Part shown: piece by piece, positions 18,514-26,509 of the stretch | Numbering within the stretch: position 1 is the first letter of the stretch | Layout: each line of letters begins with the position of its first letter | NCBI GenBank assembly: GCA_944325705.1 | Contig: CALVBB010000016.1 | Location: forward strand, 1-49,933 | DNA length: 49,933 nucleotides | Reading direction: 5' to 3' | From: Candidatus Gastranaerophilales bacterium | Lineage (GTDB): Bacteria > Cyanobacteriota > Vampirovibrionia > Gastranaerophilales > Gastranaerophilaceae | Notes under the pieces: model-generated | Told to the model about the DNA's origin: nothing | Databases searched by the model: none | What the model saw: the letters and a program-made list of their open reading frames with translations, nothing else | Made by a program: the position numbers and the translations under genes

Positions 18514-20955
18514 ATGATTAAAAAATTGACTTCTCCAAAAGCATTGATGGTTCTTTTGGCCTTTTTGTTTGCGGGAATTTCGCCTGCTCTGGCAAGCGAA
18601 GCGGATCTGGTTGTCCCTAGTATCAAGGATATTAGTCCTGACAGTTTTAACCTTCTTTTAATCGGTATGGTTATTTCTGTTCTGGGGTTGATTTTAGGGT
18701 TCATTGAATTCTTGAGAATTAAAAAACTGGATGTCCACAAAGCTATGGCTGAAGTTGGGAACACTATTTTTGAAACTTGCAAAACTTATCTTATTCAACA
18801 GGGTAAATTTTTGCTTGTACTGGAAGTCCTTATTGCGTTGTGTATTGCATTTTACTTCGGTTATCTGCAGCACATGGGCATCGGCGGAGTGTTAACAATT
18901 CTTGCGTGGTCCGTAATCGGTATTCTCGGATCTTACGCTGTTGCTTGGTTCGGTATCAGAATGAACACTCTTGCTAACGCAAGAACTGCTTTTGTTTCTT
19001 TAAAAGGAAATCCTTTAAATATTTTAAACATTCCGTTAAAAGCCGGTATGAGTATCGGTGTTTTGCTTGTATCAGTTGAGTTAATCCTGATGCTTACAAT
19101 TCTTTTATTTGTTCCGGGGCATCTTGCAGGTGCTTGCTTCATCGGTTTTGCTATCGGTGAATCTTTAGGTGCTTCAGCACTTCGTGTTGCCGGCGGTATC
19201 TTTACAAAAATTGCTGACATCGGCTCTGATCTGATGAAAATTCAGTTTGGTATTAAAGAAGATGACCCTCGCAACCCTGGCGTAATTGCAGACTGTACAG
19301 GCGATAACGCAGGCGACTCTGTTGGTCCTACTGCTGACGGTTTTGAAACTTACGGCGTAACAGGTGTTGCACTTGTTTCATTTATTCTTCTGGCTGTTTT
19401 GGGTCAGGAAAATCAGGTTCAGTTGTTAACATGGATTTTCGTTATGAGATTCTTAATGATTGTAACCTCAGTTGTTGCTTACTGGATTAACAATATTTGC
19501 AGCAGCATTTATGCTAAGAAAACTGAAAAATTTGATTTTGAACAACCGTTAACAAACCTTGTTTGGTTAACTTCTATTTTATCAATATTAATGACTTTCG
19601 GCGTAAGCCACTGGTTATTGTCACCTTTAGGCGGAAGCTTGTGGTTAGTACTTTCAGTAATTATTTCCTGCGGTACACTTGGTGCAGCATTAATTCCTGA
19701 ATTTACAAAAATCTTTACTTCACCTAAAGCAAAACACACAGAGGAAGTTGTTACTGCTTCAAAAGAAGGCGGTGCATCTCTGACAATTCTTTCCGGTATT
19801 GTTGCTGGTAACTTCAGCGCATTCTGGATTGGTATGGTAATTGTACTTTTGATGGCTCTGGCTTATGTTGCAAGTACACATATTCCTGCAAGTATTATGA
19901 TTTATCCGTCAGTATTTGCATTTGGTCTTGTAGCATTCGGTTTCCTCGGAATGGGGCCTGTAACAATTGCTGTTGACAGCTACGGACCGGTTACTGATAA
20001 TGCACAGTCTGTTTATGAATTATCTTTGATAGAAGAAATTCCTAATGTATCAGAAGAAATCGAAAAAGAATTCGGTTTCAAACCTGATTTTGAAAATGCT
20101 AAACAGTATCTGGAAGAAAATGACGGCGCCGGAAACACCTTTAAAGCAACATCAAAACCTGTACTTATTGGTACAGCTGTTGTAGGTGCAACTACAATGA
20201 TTTTCTCATTGATTCTTGTAATCCAGAATACTCTTGGTATTCAGCCGGAAGCTGTTCTTAATATGCTTAACCCTTACACATTGCTGGGTCTTTTAACCGG
20301 CGGTGCTGTAATTTACTGGTTCAGCGGCGCTTCTATGCAGGCTGTTACAACAGGTGCTTACAGTGCAACCGAATATATTAAAGAAAATATTAAACTCGGT
20401 GATGCTGACAGCAAGAGTGCTAATGTTGCAAATTCAAAAGAAGTTGTAAAAATTTGTACACAGTATGCTCAAAAAGGTATGATTAATATCTTTATTGCTC
20501 TGTTTGCTTTTGCTCTTGCACTTGCATGTTTATCTGCACCGCTCGCTGCAAAATGCGGTACTGCAATTGATTCAAAACCTGTAGCCTTCTTTGTAAGCTA
20601 TTTGATTGCTATTGCAGTGTTCGGTCTTTTCCAGGCTGTGTTTATGGCAAACGCTGGCGGATGCTGGGATAATGCTAAGAAAATCGTTGAAGTTGATATG
20701 AAAGAAAAGGGCACTCCGCTCCATGAAGCTACAGTTGTCGGCGACACTGTAGGTGATCCGTTCAAAGATACTTCATCAGTTGCTATGAACCCGATTATCA
20801 AATTCACAACATTATTCGGGCTGCTGGCAATGGAAATTGCAATCAGCGAATCTTTCAGAGATATGGCTCCGATTGCAGGCTGGGTATTTTTAATTATTGC
20901 ATTGATTTTCGTTGTACGTTCATTCTATGCAATGAGAATACCTTCTAAAAAATAG
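18514..20955 (+). CDS. hppA: Membrane-bound ion-pumping pyrophosphatase (divergent clade)
   Basis: This 813-residue polytopic protein hydrolyses cytosolic pyrophosphate to pump H+ and/or Na+. The catalytic loops are clear: EDDPRNPGVIADCTGDNAGD near residue 250, DSYGPVTDNAQSVYE near 490, and GGCWDNAKK plus VGDTVGDPFKDTSS near 715-750. A cleavable-looking signal peptide (residues 1-28, SPALAS) precedes the first helices. Several positions differ from common H+-PPases: GPTADGFETYG where GMAADLFES-like sequence is usual, and DTSSVAMNP where DTAGPSLNP-like sequence is usual. This suggests one of the divergent clades, so the pumped ion and K+ dependence are uncertain. It is followed by a strong terminator and appears monocistronic. 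Confidence 0.93.
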   Translation: MIKKLTSPKALMVLLAFLFAGISPALASEADLVVPSIKDISPDSFNLLLIGMVISVLGLILGFIEFLRIKKLDVHKAMAEVGNTIFETCKTYLIQQGKFLLVLEVLIALCIAFYFGYLQHMGIGGVLTILAWSVIGILGSYAVAWFGIRMNTLANARTAFVSLKGNPLNILNIPLKAGMSIGVLLVSVELILMLTILLFVPGHLAGACFIGFAIGESLGASALRVAGGIFTKIADIGSDLMKIQFGIKEDDPRNPGVIADCTGDNAGDSVGPTADGFETYGVTGVALVSFILLAVLGQENQVQLLTWIFVMRFLMIVTSVVAYWINNICSSIYAKKTEKFDFEQPLTNLVWLTSILSILMTFGVSHWLLSPLGGSLWLVLSVIISCGTLGAALIPEFTKIFTSPKAKHTEEVVTASKEGGASLTILSGIVAGNFSAFWIGMVIVLLMALAYVASTHIPASIMIYPSVFAFGLVAFGFLGMGPVTIAVDSYGPVTDNAQSVYELSLIEEIPNVSEEIEKEFGFKPDFENAKQYLEENDGAGNTFKATSKPVLIGTAVVGATTMIFSLILVIQNTLGIQPEAVLNMLNPYTLLGLLTGGAVIYWFSGASMQAVTTGAYSATEYIKENIKLGDADSKSANVANSKEVVKICTQYAQKGMINIFIALFAFALALACLSAPLAAKCGTAIDSKPVAFFVSYLIAIAVFGLFQAVFMANAGGCWDNAKKIVEVDMKEKGTPLHEATVVGDTVGDPFKDTSSVAMNPIIKFTTLFGLLAMEIAISESFRDMAPIAGWVFLIIALIFVVRSFYAMRIPSKK

Positions 20956-20982
20956 GGAAATGAGTATTATCTCATAAAACGA

Positions 20983-21017
20983 AGGACTCTGCCGGTAACG
21001 ACAGAGTCCTTTTTTTG
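20983..21017 (+). terminator. Rho-independent terminator after hppA
   Basis: AGGACTCTG (20983-20991) and CAGAGTCCT (21002-21010) form a 9-base stem with a 10-base loop, followed by a run of seven T. Confidence 0.9.
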
Positions 21018-21107
21018 TTAAAGTTTGTAAAGATTTTATCAACTTGTGAAATTGAACGTTATAAAAATCCTTTTTATTGGTATGTAACTTATAAGAGGAG
21101 AATTGTT

Positions 21108-21341
21108 ATGACAAAGATTGATGGATTTAACGGTGATTTTCAAGCAAAAGGTAATCAGACAACAAATGTAAAAAAAGGCGGCGAGCAGCAAAAAGCTCCA
21201 AATTCTTTATTTGGCGGAAATAATTCATTTAGTGATTTTGATAACAAAATGAGTTTGTTTACAAACTCGCAGTTTAACAAGAATCTGAAACCTGACGGCG
21301 GAGGCCGCGACTTTGGTTTCTTTGACAATTTGAAAGGATAA
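21108..21341 (+). CDS. Small hydrophilic protein, unknown
   Basis: This 77-residue protein is rich in Asn, Gly, Lys and Phe (FNGDFQAKG near the start, FGFFDNLKG at the end). It has no membrane segment or cysteine and looks largely disordered. The frame extends upstream to 21015, but AGAGGAG seven bases before the ATG at 21108 fixes the start. It is bounded by terminators on both sides, so it is an independent transcription unit. No family is recognised. Its clear start, terminator and composition argue for a real gene, perhaps a small secreted or structural protein. Confidence 0.6.
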   Translation: MTKIDGFNGDFQAKGNQTTNVKKGGEQQKAPNSLFGGNNSFSDFDNKMSLFTNSQFNKNLKPDGGGRDFGFFDNLKG

Positions 21342-21344
21342 TAA

Positions 21345-21374
21345 AAAGCCCTCAATGTTGAGGGCTTTTTTTAT
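21345..21374 (+). terminator. Rho-independent terminator
   Basis: AAAGCCCTCAA and TTGAGGGCTTT form an 11-base perfect stem with a 2-base loop, followed by a T run. It ends the transcript of the 77-residue protein. Confidence 0.92.
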
Positions 21375-21385
21375 TTTATAAAGTA

Positions 21386-21394
21386 TGTTATAAT
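21386..21394 (+). promoter_or_regulatory. Extended -10 promoter of the G-tract prepilin gene
   Basis: TGTTATAAT (21386-21394) is a perfect extended -10 element with no good -35, 97 bases before the ATG at 21491. The leader contains a short CCGG-ATAG-CCGG hairpin. Confidence 0.55.
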
Positions 21395-21490
21395 AAAAAG
21401 TACAGAGATGCGGCCGGATAGCCGGAAGAATTAACATGTCAGTGTGTCAGCCAAAATACGCATGATGAAATCACATAAGGAGATGAAACT

Positions 21491-22376
21491 ATGGGAAACG
21501 CAGTAATATCAAGAAAAATCGGGGGGGGGGCAAGGTAGTTTAAGCTCCTTAACCGGCAATTGGTGGGGATTACAGGCGGGTGATAAGGTAAAAAGCTTTA
21601 TTGCATCGACCGATTTGCGGTACAAAAAATTCGGGTTTGCACTTTCAGAGGTTTTTAAAACATTTCAGACCGGCAATTTTGAACCTGCGTTTACTCTGGC
21701 CGAGGTCCTTATAACACTAGGAATCATCGGTGTAGTTGCCGCAATGACGCTTCCTTCAATTCTCCAGAAACAAGAAAGGCTTTCAACAGTTGTTGCATTG
21801 AAGAAATTCTATAGTTCTTTTCAAAATGCTATAAATTTCTCACAGCTTGAGCATGGGCCGGCTGTTAACTGGGATACAAAGACAAATTACAATGATACCG
21901 ATGCAATGTATGCCTGGTTTGACGAATATGTTATTCAGTATATGAAGATACTGGCGAATTGTAATAAAGATAATAACAAGGCTTGTTTTCATACCTACAG
22001 CTATACAACATTTCCGGGTGAATCAAACCTTCCCTCAAGTACAATGGCTAAGACCCGTACAATGTATATTTTTCAGGATGGAAGTGCTATTACTGCAATT
22101 ACCGGTGGCGGTACCGAAAGTATGTCCCGTGTTTTTCATATATTATTCGATACTAACGGGTATCGTAAACCAAATGCCTATGGACAAGATATTTTTTCTT
22201 TCCGATATAAAAATGGAGAAATATACTGTGATGATCATAAAAGTATAACGGGAGGGTCGGTAGCTTCGTCAGATTCAAGGGAAACGTTACTTGATGCCTG
22301 TAAGAATAATCCTCAGACATGTACCTGTTTAATTATGCATGACGGCTGGCAAATTAAAGACGATTACCCGTGGTAA
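21491..22376 (+). CDS. Prepilin-like protein with G-tract leader; frame interrupted as sequenced
   Basis: An excellent ribosome binding site (AAGGAG) precedes the ATG at 21491. After ten codons a run of ten G (21521-21530) puts translation out of frame, and it stops at TAG 21536-21538. With nine G the frame is continuous to 22376 (294 codons). The encoded protein has a leader of about 66 residues and then the class III/type IV prepilin signature AFTLAEVLITLGIIG with Glu at +5. A long hydrophobic helix and a Cys-containing globular domain follow, ending in GWQIKDDYPW. A shorter product could start from TTG at 21615. The family is cleaved and polymerised at the inner membrane by type IV pilus or type II secretion machinery. 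The next gene starts 53 bases on. The frame break is either phase-OFF or a homopolymer error. Confidence 0.8.
21521..21530 (+). repeat. Homopolymeric G10 tract in coding start region
   Basis: Ten consecutive G lie 30 bases after the ATG at 21491. Nine (or 6, 12) G gives a continuous prepilin frame. Ten gives a 15-residue peptide, and eleven stops at TAA after about 17 codons. The surrounding DNA is AT-rich, so the run is not compositional chance. Confidence 0.85.
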
Positions 22377-22429
22377 TTTTTTTGTGTTAAACTATGTCTA
22401 TTGGAAAATATTAAAAAGGAAGTAAAGGC

Positions 22430-23434
22430 ATGAGTTTAACAGTATATTTAGGGATAGACGTAGGCTCTGTTACCACAAAATTGGCGCTTGTTGACGAAAA
22501 AGGCAAGTATGTTGACAGTTATATGCTCAGAACGGCTGGAAAACCTGTTGTTGCGGTTCAAAACGGACTTAAGGAGCTTTATAAAAAGAAGTTAACCGAC
22601 TATAACGTAATGGGTGTCGGTACAACCGGTTCAGGGCGAAACCTTGCAGGTGCGCTTGTAGGTGCTGATATTATAAAAAACGAAATCACAGCGCATGCAG
22701 TAGCCGCAAGCATTAATGTTCCGGGAGTTCAGACTATTCTTGAAATCGGCGGGCAGGACAGCAAAATTATTATTCTGCGTGATGGTATTGTTACTGATTT
22801 CGCGATGAATACGGTCTGTGCTGCGGGAACTGGAAGTTTTTTGGATCAGCAGGCAAACAGGCTTAATGTTCCTATAGAAATTTTCGGCGAAACTGCCCTG
22901 AAATCTACAAATCCTGCAAGAATTGCCGGAAGATGCGGTGTTTTTGCGGAAAGTGATTTAATCCATAAACAGCAGCTGGGGTATCCTGTAGAAGATTTGC
23001 TCTATGGGCTTTGTCAGGCGCTTGTCCGCAATTACCTTTCAAATCTGGCTTTGGGTAAAGAACTTCTTCCGATAATCACTTTCCAGGGCGGAGTTGCAAC
23101 AAATTCCGGTATGGTAAAGGCATTTGAGGAAGCTCTCGGGCAGAAGATTGTTGTTCCTGATAACCATCAGACAATGGGAGCAATAGGCGCAGCGCTTCTT
23201 GCTATGGAAAACCACCAGTACACAGAAGCCGAAACCAAATTCAAGGGCTGGCAGGTGGGTGATATGCACTTCCATTCAATTACATGCGATTGCAACGGTT
23301 GTTCAAATAATTGCGAGGTTATCACAATTCTGGAGGGCGCTGATGAAGTGCCTCATTACACAAATATCAAAGATATTAAAGGCAACATTATTGCACGCTG
23401 GGGCGGCACCTGCGGAAGATGGGATATTACGTAA
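22430..23434 (+). CDS. 2-hydroxyacyl-CoA dehydratase/benzoyl-CoA reductase-type activase (BadF/HgdC ATPase)
   Basis: This 334-residue actin-fold ATPase has GIDVGSVTTKLALVD at the start, GTTGSGR near residue 63, EIGGQDSKI near 103 and GGVATNSGMVKAFEEALG near 220. The two cysteines that bridge a [4Fe-4S] cluster across the homodimer lie in NTVCAAGTGSF (near 126) and GRCGVFAESD (near 165). Such activases use ATP to inject low-potential electrons into a dehydratase or reductase. No dehydratase subunits lie nearby. The last 50 residues form a Cys-rich extension (TCDCNGCSNNCEV, GGTCGRW) not found in simple HgdC proteins, which may bind another metal. The start follows AAGGAAG. Confidence 0.9.
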   Translation: MSLTVYLGIDVGSVTTKLALVDEKGKYVDSYMLRTAGKPVVAVQNGLKELYKKKLTDYNVMGVGTTGSGRNLAGALVGADIIKNEITAHAVAASINVPGVQTILEIGGQDSKIIILRDGIVTDFAMNTVCAAGTGSFLDQQANRLNVPIEIFGETALKSTNPARIAGRCGVFAESDLIHKQQLGYPVEDLLYGLCQALVRNYLSNLALGKELLPIITFQGGVATNSGMVKAFEEALGQKIVVPDNHQTMGAIGAALLAMENHQYTEAETKFKGWQVGDMHFHSITCDCNGCSNNCEVITILEGADEVPHYTNIKDIKGNIIARWGGTCGRWDIT

Positions 23435-23589
23435 GCCAGTTCTCTGCTAGAATGCAAGAATTGTTGAAAGAGAATGCTTTCCTGTAATGAGGAGGCGGAT
23501 GCAGCTTTTTTTATGCAGGGTGGCTGACTTGTTTTTATCATCAAGTTTTTACCGGAAGCCTTAACGTGAAGAATTAGGGGATACAGCTT

Positions 23590-25041
23590 ATGAAAAAATC
23601 GCAGATTATTAATTTATTATTGGTGATTTTAATAATGCTATTTGGCTGTTTTCTTAGGCTGAAAGGCTATATTGCAAATCCTTCCATGTGGCATGATGAG
23701 TGTAATCTTGCGTTGAGCGTTTTTGATTACGGCTTGTTTGATTTTTTCTTCAAAAAACTTGAGTATCTTCAGGTTGCGCCCCCGCTTTTTATGTTTTTTA
23801 CAAAGGTACTGACCGTGTTTTTCGGGTATGGTGAACATGTTTTCCGTTTTATTCCGCTGGCGGCAGGATGCGCATCTGTTGTTCTTTTTTATTTTGTATC
23901 CGGATATTACCTCAAAACTAAGACTTCCCGGTTGCTTGCATTATTTTTCTTTTCCATAAACACGCTTTTGATTTACTATTCCAATGAATTTAAGCAGTAT
24001 TCAACGGATGTTTTTTGTTCGCTGCTTGTGATTTATCTGTTTAACAGGTTTGACATTTCAAAATTGTCTTACAAAAAGGCAATTGCTGCGGGCGTTTTAT
24101 ATTCTGTTATAATCTGGATGTCTTTTGTGAGCGGAATTGTAGTGCTTGCTGGCTATGTTTCAGCTTTAATTACCACTAAATATTATAAGAAAGTTTCAGT
24201 GTCGGCAGTGCCTGTTTTAATTTTGTGTTTGCTGTACGTAAAATTGTTTTTGTTTGCCTCATACACCGGAACCACTATGGCACGGGCATGGAGCGAAGAA
24301 TTTGTAAGCCGTAATTTTTCAAACCTTCTGTATCTTTTTGTGATGTCATTGAAATACTTTTTTGAACCGGTCAGAAATCTGCTGTTTTTAACAATATTTT
24401 TTATATGGGGGCTTGTGCTTGCTCTGAAAAAACGGGAAAGTCGCTTTTATATTCTGTATTTAACAATAATTATGCTGGTAATTTTTTCGTGGCTGAGGCT
24501 TTATCCGTACGCCCAGAGAGTAATCCTTTTTCTGTTCCCTGTGTATGCAATTATTTTATTTAAGCCTTTTGAACTCTTTTCAATAAACAGAAAATTTGTA
24601 TCATTACTGCTATTGTTTATGATAATTTTAACCTTCACCCCGCAGGTGCTGCTTACCGGAAAATATATAAAGACAAAAAATCACAACAAACGTGATCCGG
24701 CAAGAGAATTCAGCAGGTATGTCTATGAAAAAATAAAGCTGGAGGATAAAATTTTTCTGAATATTGCATCGAATACAGAGTTTGAGTATTATAAACACTT
24801 CTATCCGGTTAAGAATAAGGTGCTGAAAGAATCTCCTGTTGAGAATCTTAAAGACACACGCGTCAGCAAAGTTATTGAGATTATAGAAAAAGAAAAGGGA
24901 GATTTCTGGATATATATGCCTTATGATATTCCGCACAGGGCGGTTTCAGCGGAACTTTCAGATTATCTCTACAAAAATTCAAAAGTCTACGAGAACTGGC
25001 GTTTCGGAGATGCTGTTCTTATGTACGTAAATGTAAAATAA
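23590..25041 (+). CDS. Membrane glycosyltransferase, GT39/ArnT-like (GT-C fold)
   Basis: This 483-residue inner-membrane protein has about ten hydrophobic helices and a soluble C-terminal domain of about 120 residues. The first extracytoplasmic loop contains MWHDECNLAL with the acidic pair expected of GT-C enzymes (near residue 36). YYSNEFKQYSTDVF near 133 matches the Y-S-x-E-x-R/K-x-Y motif of the ArnT/GT39 group. It would move a sugar from a polyprenyl-phosphate donor to lipid, protein or polysaccharide acceptors on the outer face of the membrane. The acceptor is unknown. The start follows TAGGGGAT. It has no obvious operon partner. Confidence 0.82.
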   Translation: MKKSQIINLLLVILIMLFGCFLRLKGYIANPSMWHDECNLALSVFDYGLFDFFFKKLEYLQVAPPLFMFFTKVLTVFFGYGEHVFRFIPLAAGCASVVLFYFVSGYYLKTKTSRLLALFFFSINTLLIYYSNEFKQYSTDVFCSLLVIYLFNRFDISKLSYKKAIAAGVLYSVIIWMSFVSGIVVLAGYVSALITTKYYKKVSVSAVPVLILCLLYVKLFLFASYTGTTMARAWSEEFVSRNFSNLLYLFVMSLKYFFEPVRNLLFLTIFFIWGLVLALKKRESRFYILYLTIIMLVIFSWLRLYPYAQRVILFLFPVYAIILFKPFELFSINRKFVSLLLLFMIILTFTPQVLLTGKYIKTKNHNKRDPAREFSRYVYEKIKLEDKIFLNIASNTEFEYYKHFYPVKNKVLKESPVENLKDTRVSKVIEIIEKEKGDFWIYMPYDIPHRAVSAELSDYLYKNSKVYENWRFGDAVLMYVNVK

Positions 25042-25114
25042 TGTTAATATTTGTCAATTAATTCCTCTGAAAATACTTTATAAGAATATACAGGATTTTA
25101 AGGGGAATTTATTT

Positions 25115-25792
25115 ATGTTTAATGTATCATTTGCAATCAATCAGGGTCTGCTGCGTCCGGCAGGTACAAAAAATCCTCAGCCGGCAGGACAAACAGGAAC
25201 AAAGCAGGCACAGCTTTTAAAACTCGGGGAAGAAATTCACAAAACTTTTAAATCAATGTCTAATTATAATGATGCAGATTTGATAAACGAAGATGTGGAG
25301 CTTAAGATAACTGATGACAGCTGGCGTGCTCTTGCCGGTAAAAAGAACAAGACAGAAGCTGAAAAGCGGCAGCTTGATGTTCAGTATAAATCAAATATAA
25401 AGCAGTTAGGCAAAGCTTACACCCTTTATGCGGATAAAACTTTCGGAAACGGCGACGGGGTGCTTACAGAGGCTGAATATGCAGCTTTTGAAAGTGCTGA
25501 TATGCCGGAAATCTTAAAAAATGATCCTGAAGCAAAACAGGTTACAAAAAATGCCTTTAAGCATCTGGACTTGAATAAAAACGGCAATATTGACCACGAA
25601 GAAATGGCAGCTTACCTGCACGCAATAGATTTTGGAACCGAGGACGGCAAGTCAAACGGCCTTAACGGTAAAATCAGCGCCTATGATTTTATGGCAAACT
25701 CTCTGGCGCTTGGAATGCAAAAACATAATGTAATTGACCAAAAACTCGCTTATACCTATAATGCACTTTTCGGTAAAAAGCCTGTTGAATAG
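25115..25792 (+). CDS. EF-hand domain protein
   Basis: This 225-residue protein has no signal peptide. Two calcium-binding loops are visible: DKTFGNGDGVLTEAEY (near residue 107) and DLNKNGNIDHEEMAAYL (near 151). Both have acidic residues at positions 1 and 12-like sites and Gly at position 6. The helices flanking them fit an EF-hand pair. The first 35 residues are Pro/Gln/Gly-rich and probably flexible. Function is unknown; bacterial EF-hand proteins buffer or sense Ca2+. The start follows AAGGGGAAT. The next gene begins 26 bases after the stop, suggesting joint transcription with the cysteine-cluster protein. Confidence 0.78.
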   Translation: MFNVSFAINQGLLRPAGTKNPQPAGQTGTKQAQLLKLGEEIHKTFKSMSNYNDADLINEDVELKITDDSWRALAGKKNKTEAEKRQLDVQYKSNIKQLGKAYTLYADKTFGNGDGVLTEAEYAAFESADMPEILKNDPEAKQVTKNAFKHLDLNKNGNIDHEEMAAYLHAIDFGTEDGKSNGLNGKISAYDFMANSLALGMQKHNVIDQKLAYTYNALFGKKPVE

Positions 25793-25818
25793 AGTTCCGT
25801 TTGTGATATTATTCTGGT

Positions 25819-26499
25819 ATGAATAAACTCGGTACCTCGGTGGAAAATTTACGCAAAAAATACCGCGAAATTTTTGAAAAATCCGTAGAAGAAATTCAAA
25901 CACGTATTGATGATATTAAACCGGAAGATTTAACAGGCGATATTTTTGATTATTATGAATCTGACAGCAAAGGCAGACAATGGCAGGAACATACCGTTGA
26001 CATGCTTGAGAATGATATTTCTAAAGAGGTTTACCGAAAATTTCAGGAAATCCTTGCTTACAGAAAAACTTTTAAGTGTTCGGGCTGTGCAACCTGCTGT
26101 AACCTTGCCTGCAGCGAGTTTTCTCCGGAAGAATTAAAGCAGAAGGCTGAAAGCGGTGATAATTTTGCCCGTCAATTTTTGAGTGTTTTTGTTCCGTATT
26201 CTTCAAAAGAGGAAGCGCGGAAAATTTATCCTCAATACATCGAAATGCTGGATGAAAGTAAGGAAGATGATGTTTATTTTTACCACTGTCCCAAATTGAC
26301 CGCTGATAAGAGGTGTTCTGATTATGAAAACAGACCCCAGATATGCAGGGATTTTCCGGATAATCCTCTGAGTATTCTGCCGGAAACATGCGGGTTTAAA
26401 CAGTGGAAAGATGAAGTTGAGCCGGTTACACTTATGCTTCATGCTATGGTAGAAATTATTGAGTATTACATTGACAAAATTAAATTGAACCTAAAGTAA
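25819..26499 (+). CDS. YkgJ-family cysteine-cluster protein
   Basis: This 226-residue protein has the family motif CSGCATCCNLAC near residue 86 and a second cluster, HCPKLTADKRCSDYENRPQIC, about 70 residues later. The conserved CGFKQW follows. The PF03692 family is widespread; the cysteines probably bind zinc or an iron-sulfur cluster, and the biochemical role is unsettled. The first 80 residues are charged and helical. A paralogue lies at 33004-33585. The ribosome binding site is weak and the gene follows the EF-hand gene closely. rlmN starts 10 bases after it, so the three genes probably form one unit. Confidence 0.88.
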   Translation: MNKLGTSVENLRKKYREIFEKSVEEIQTRIDDIKPEDLTGDIFDYYESDSKGRQWQEHTVDMLENDISKEVYRKFQEILAYRKTFKCSGCATCCNLACSEFSPEELKQKAESGDNFARQFLSVFVPYSSKEEARKIYPQYIEMLDESKEDDVYFYHCPKLTADKRCSDYENRPQICRDFPDNPLSILPETCGFKQWKDEVEPVTLMLHAMVEIIEYYIDKIKLNLK

Positions 26500-26509
26500 A
26501 AAGGATTGT

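Noticed and set aside
23494-23559. A 21-codon ORF after GAGGAGG between the activase and the glycosyltransferase
   Set aside because: The ribosome site is only three bases from the ATG and the peptide shows no recognisable feature; chance is as likely.
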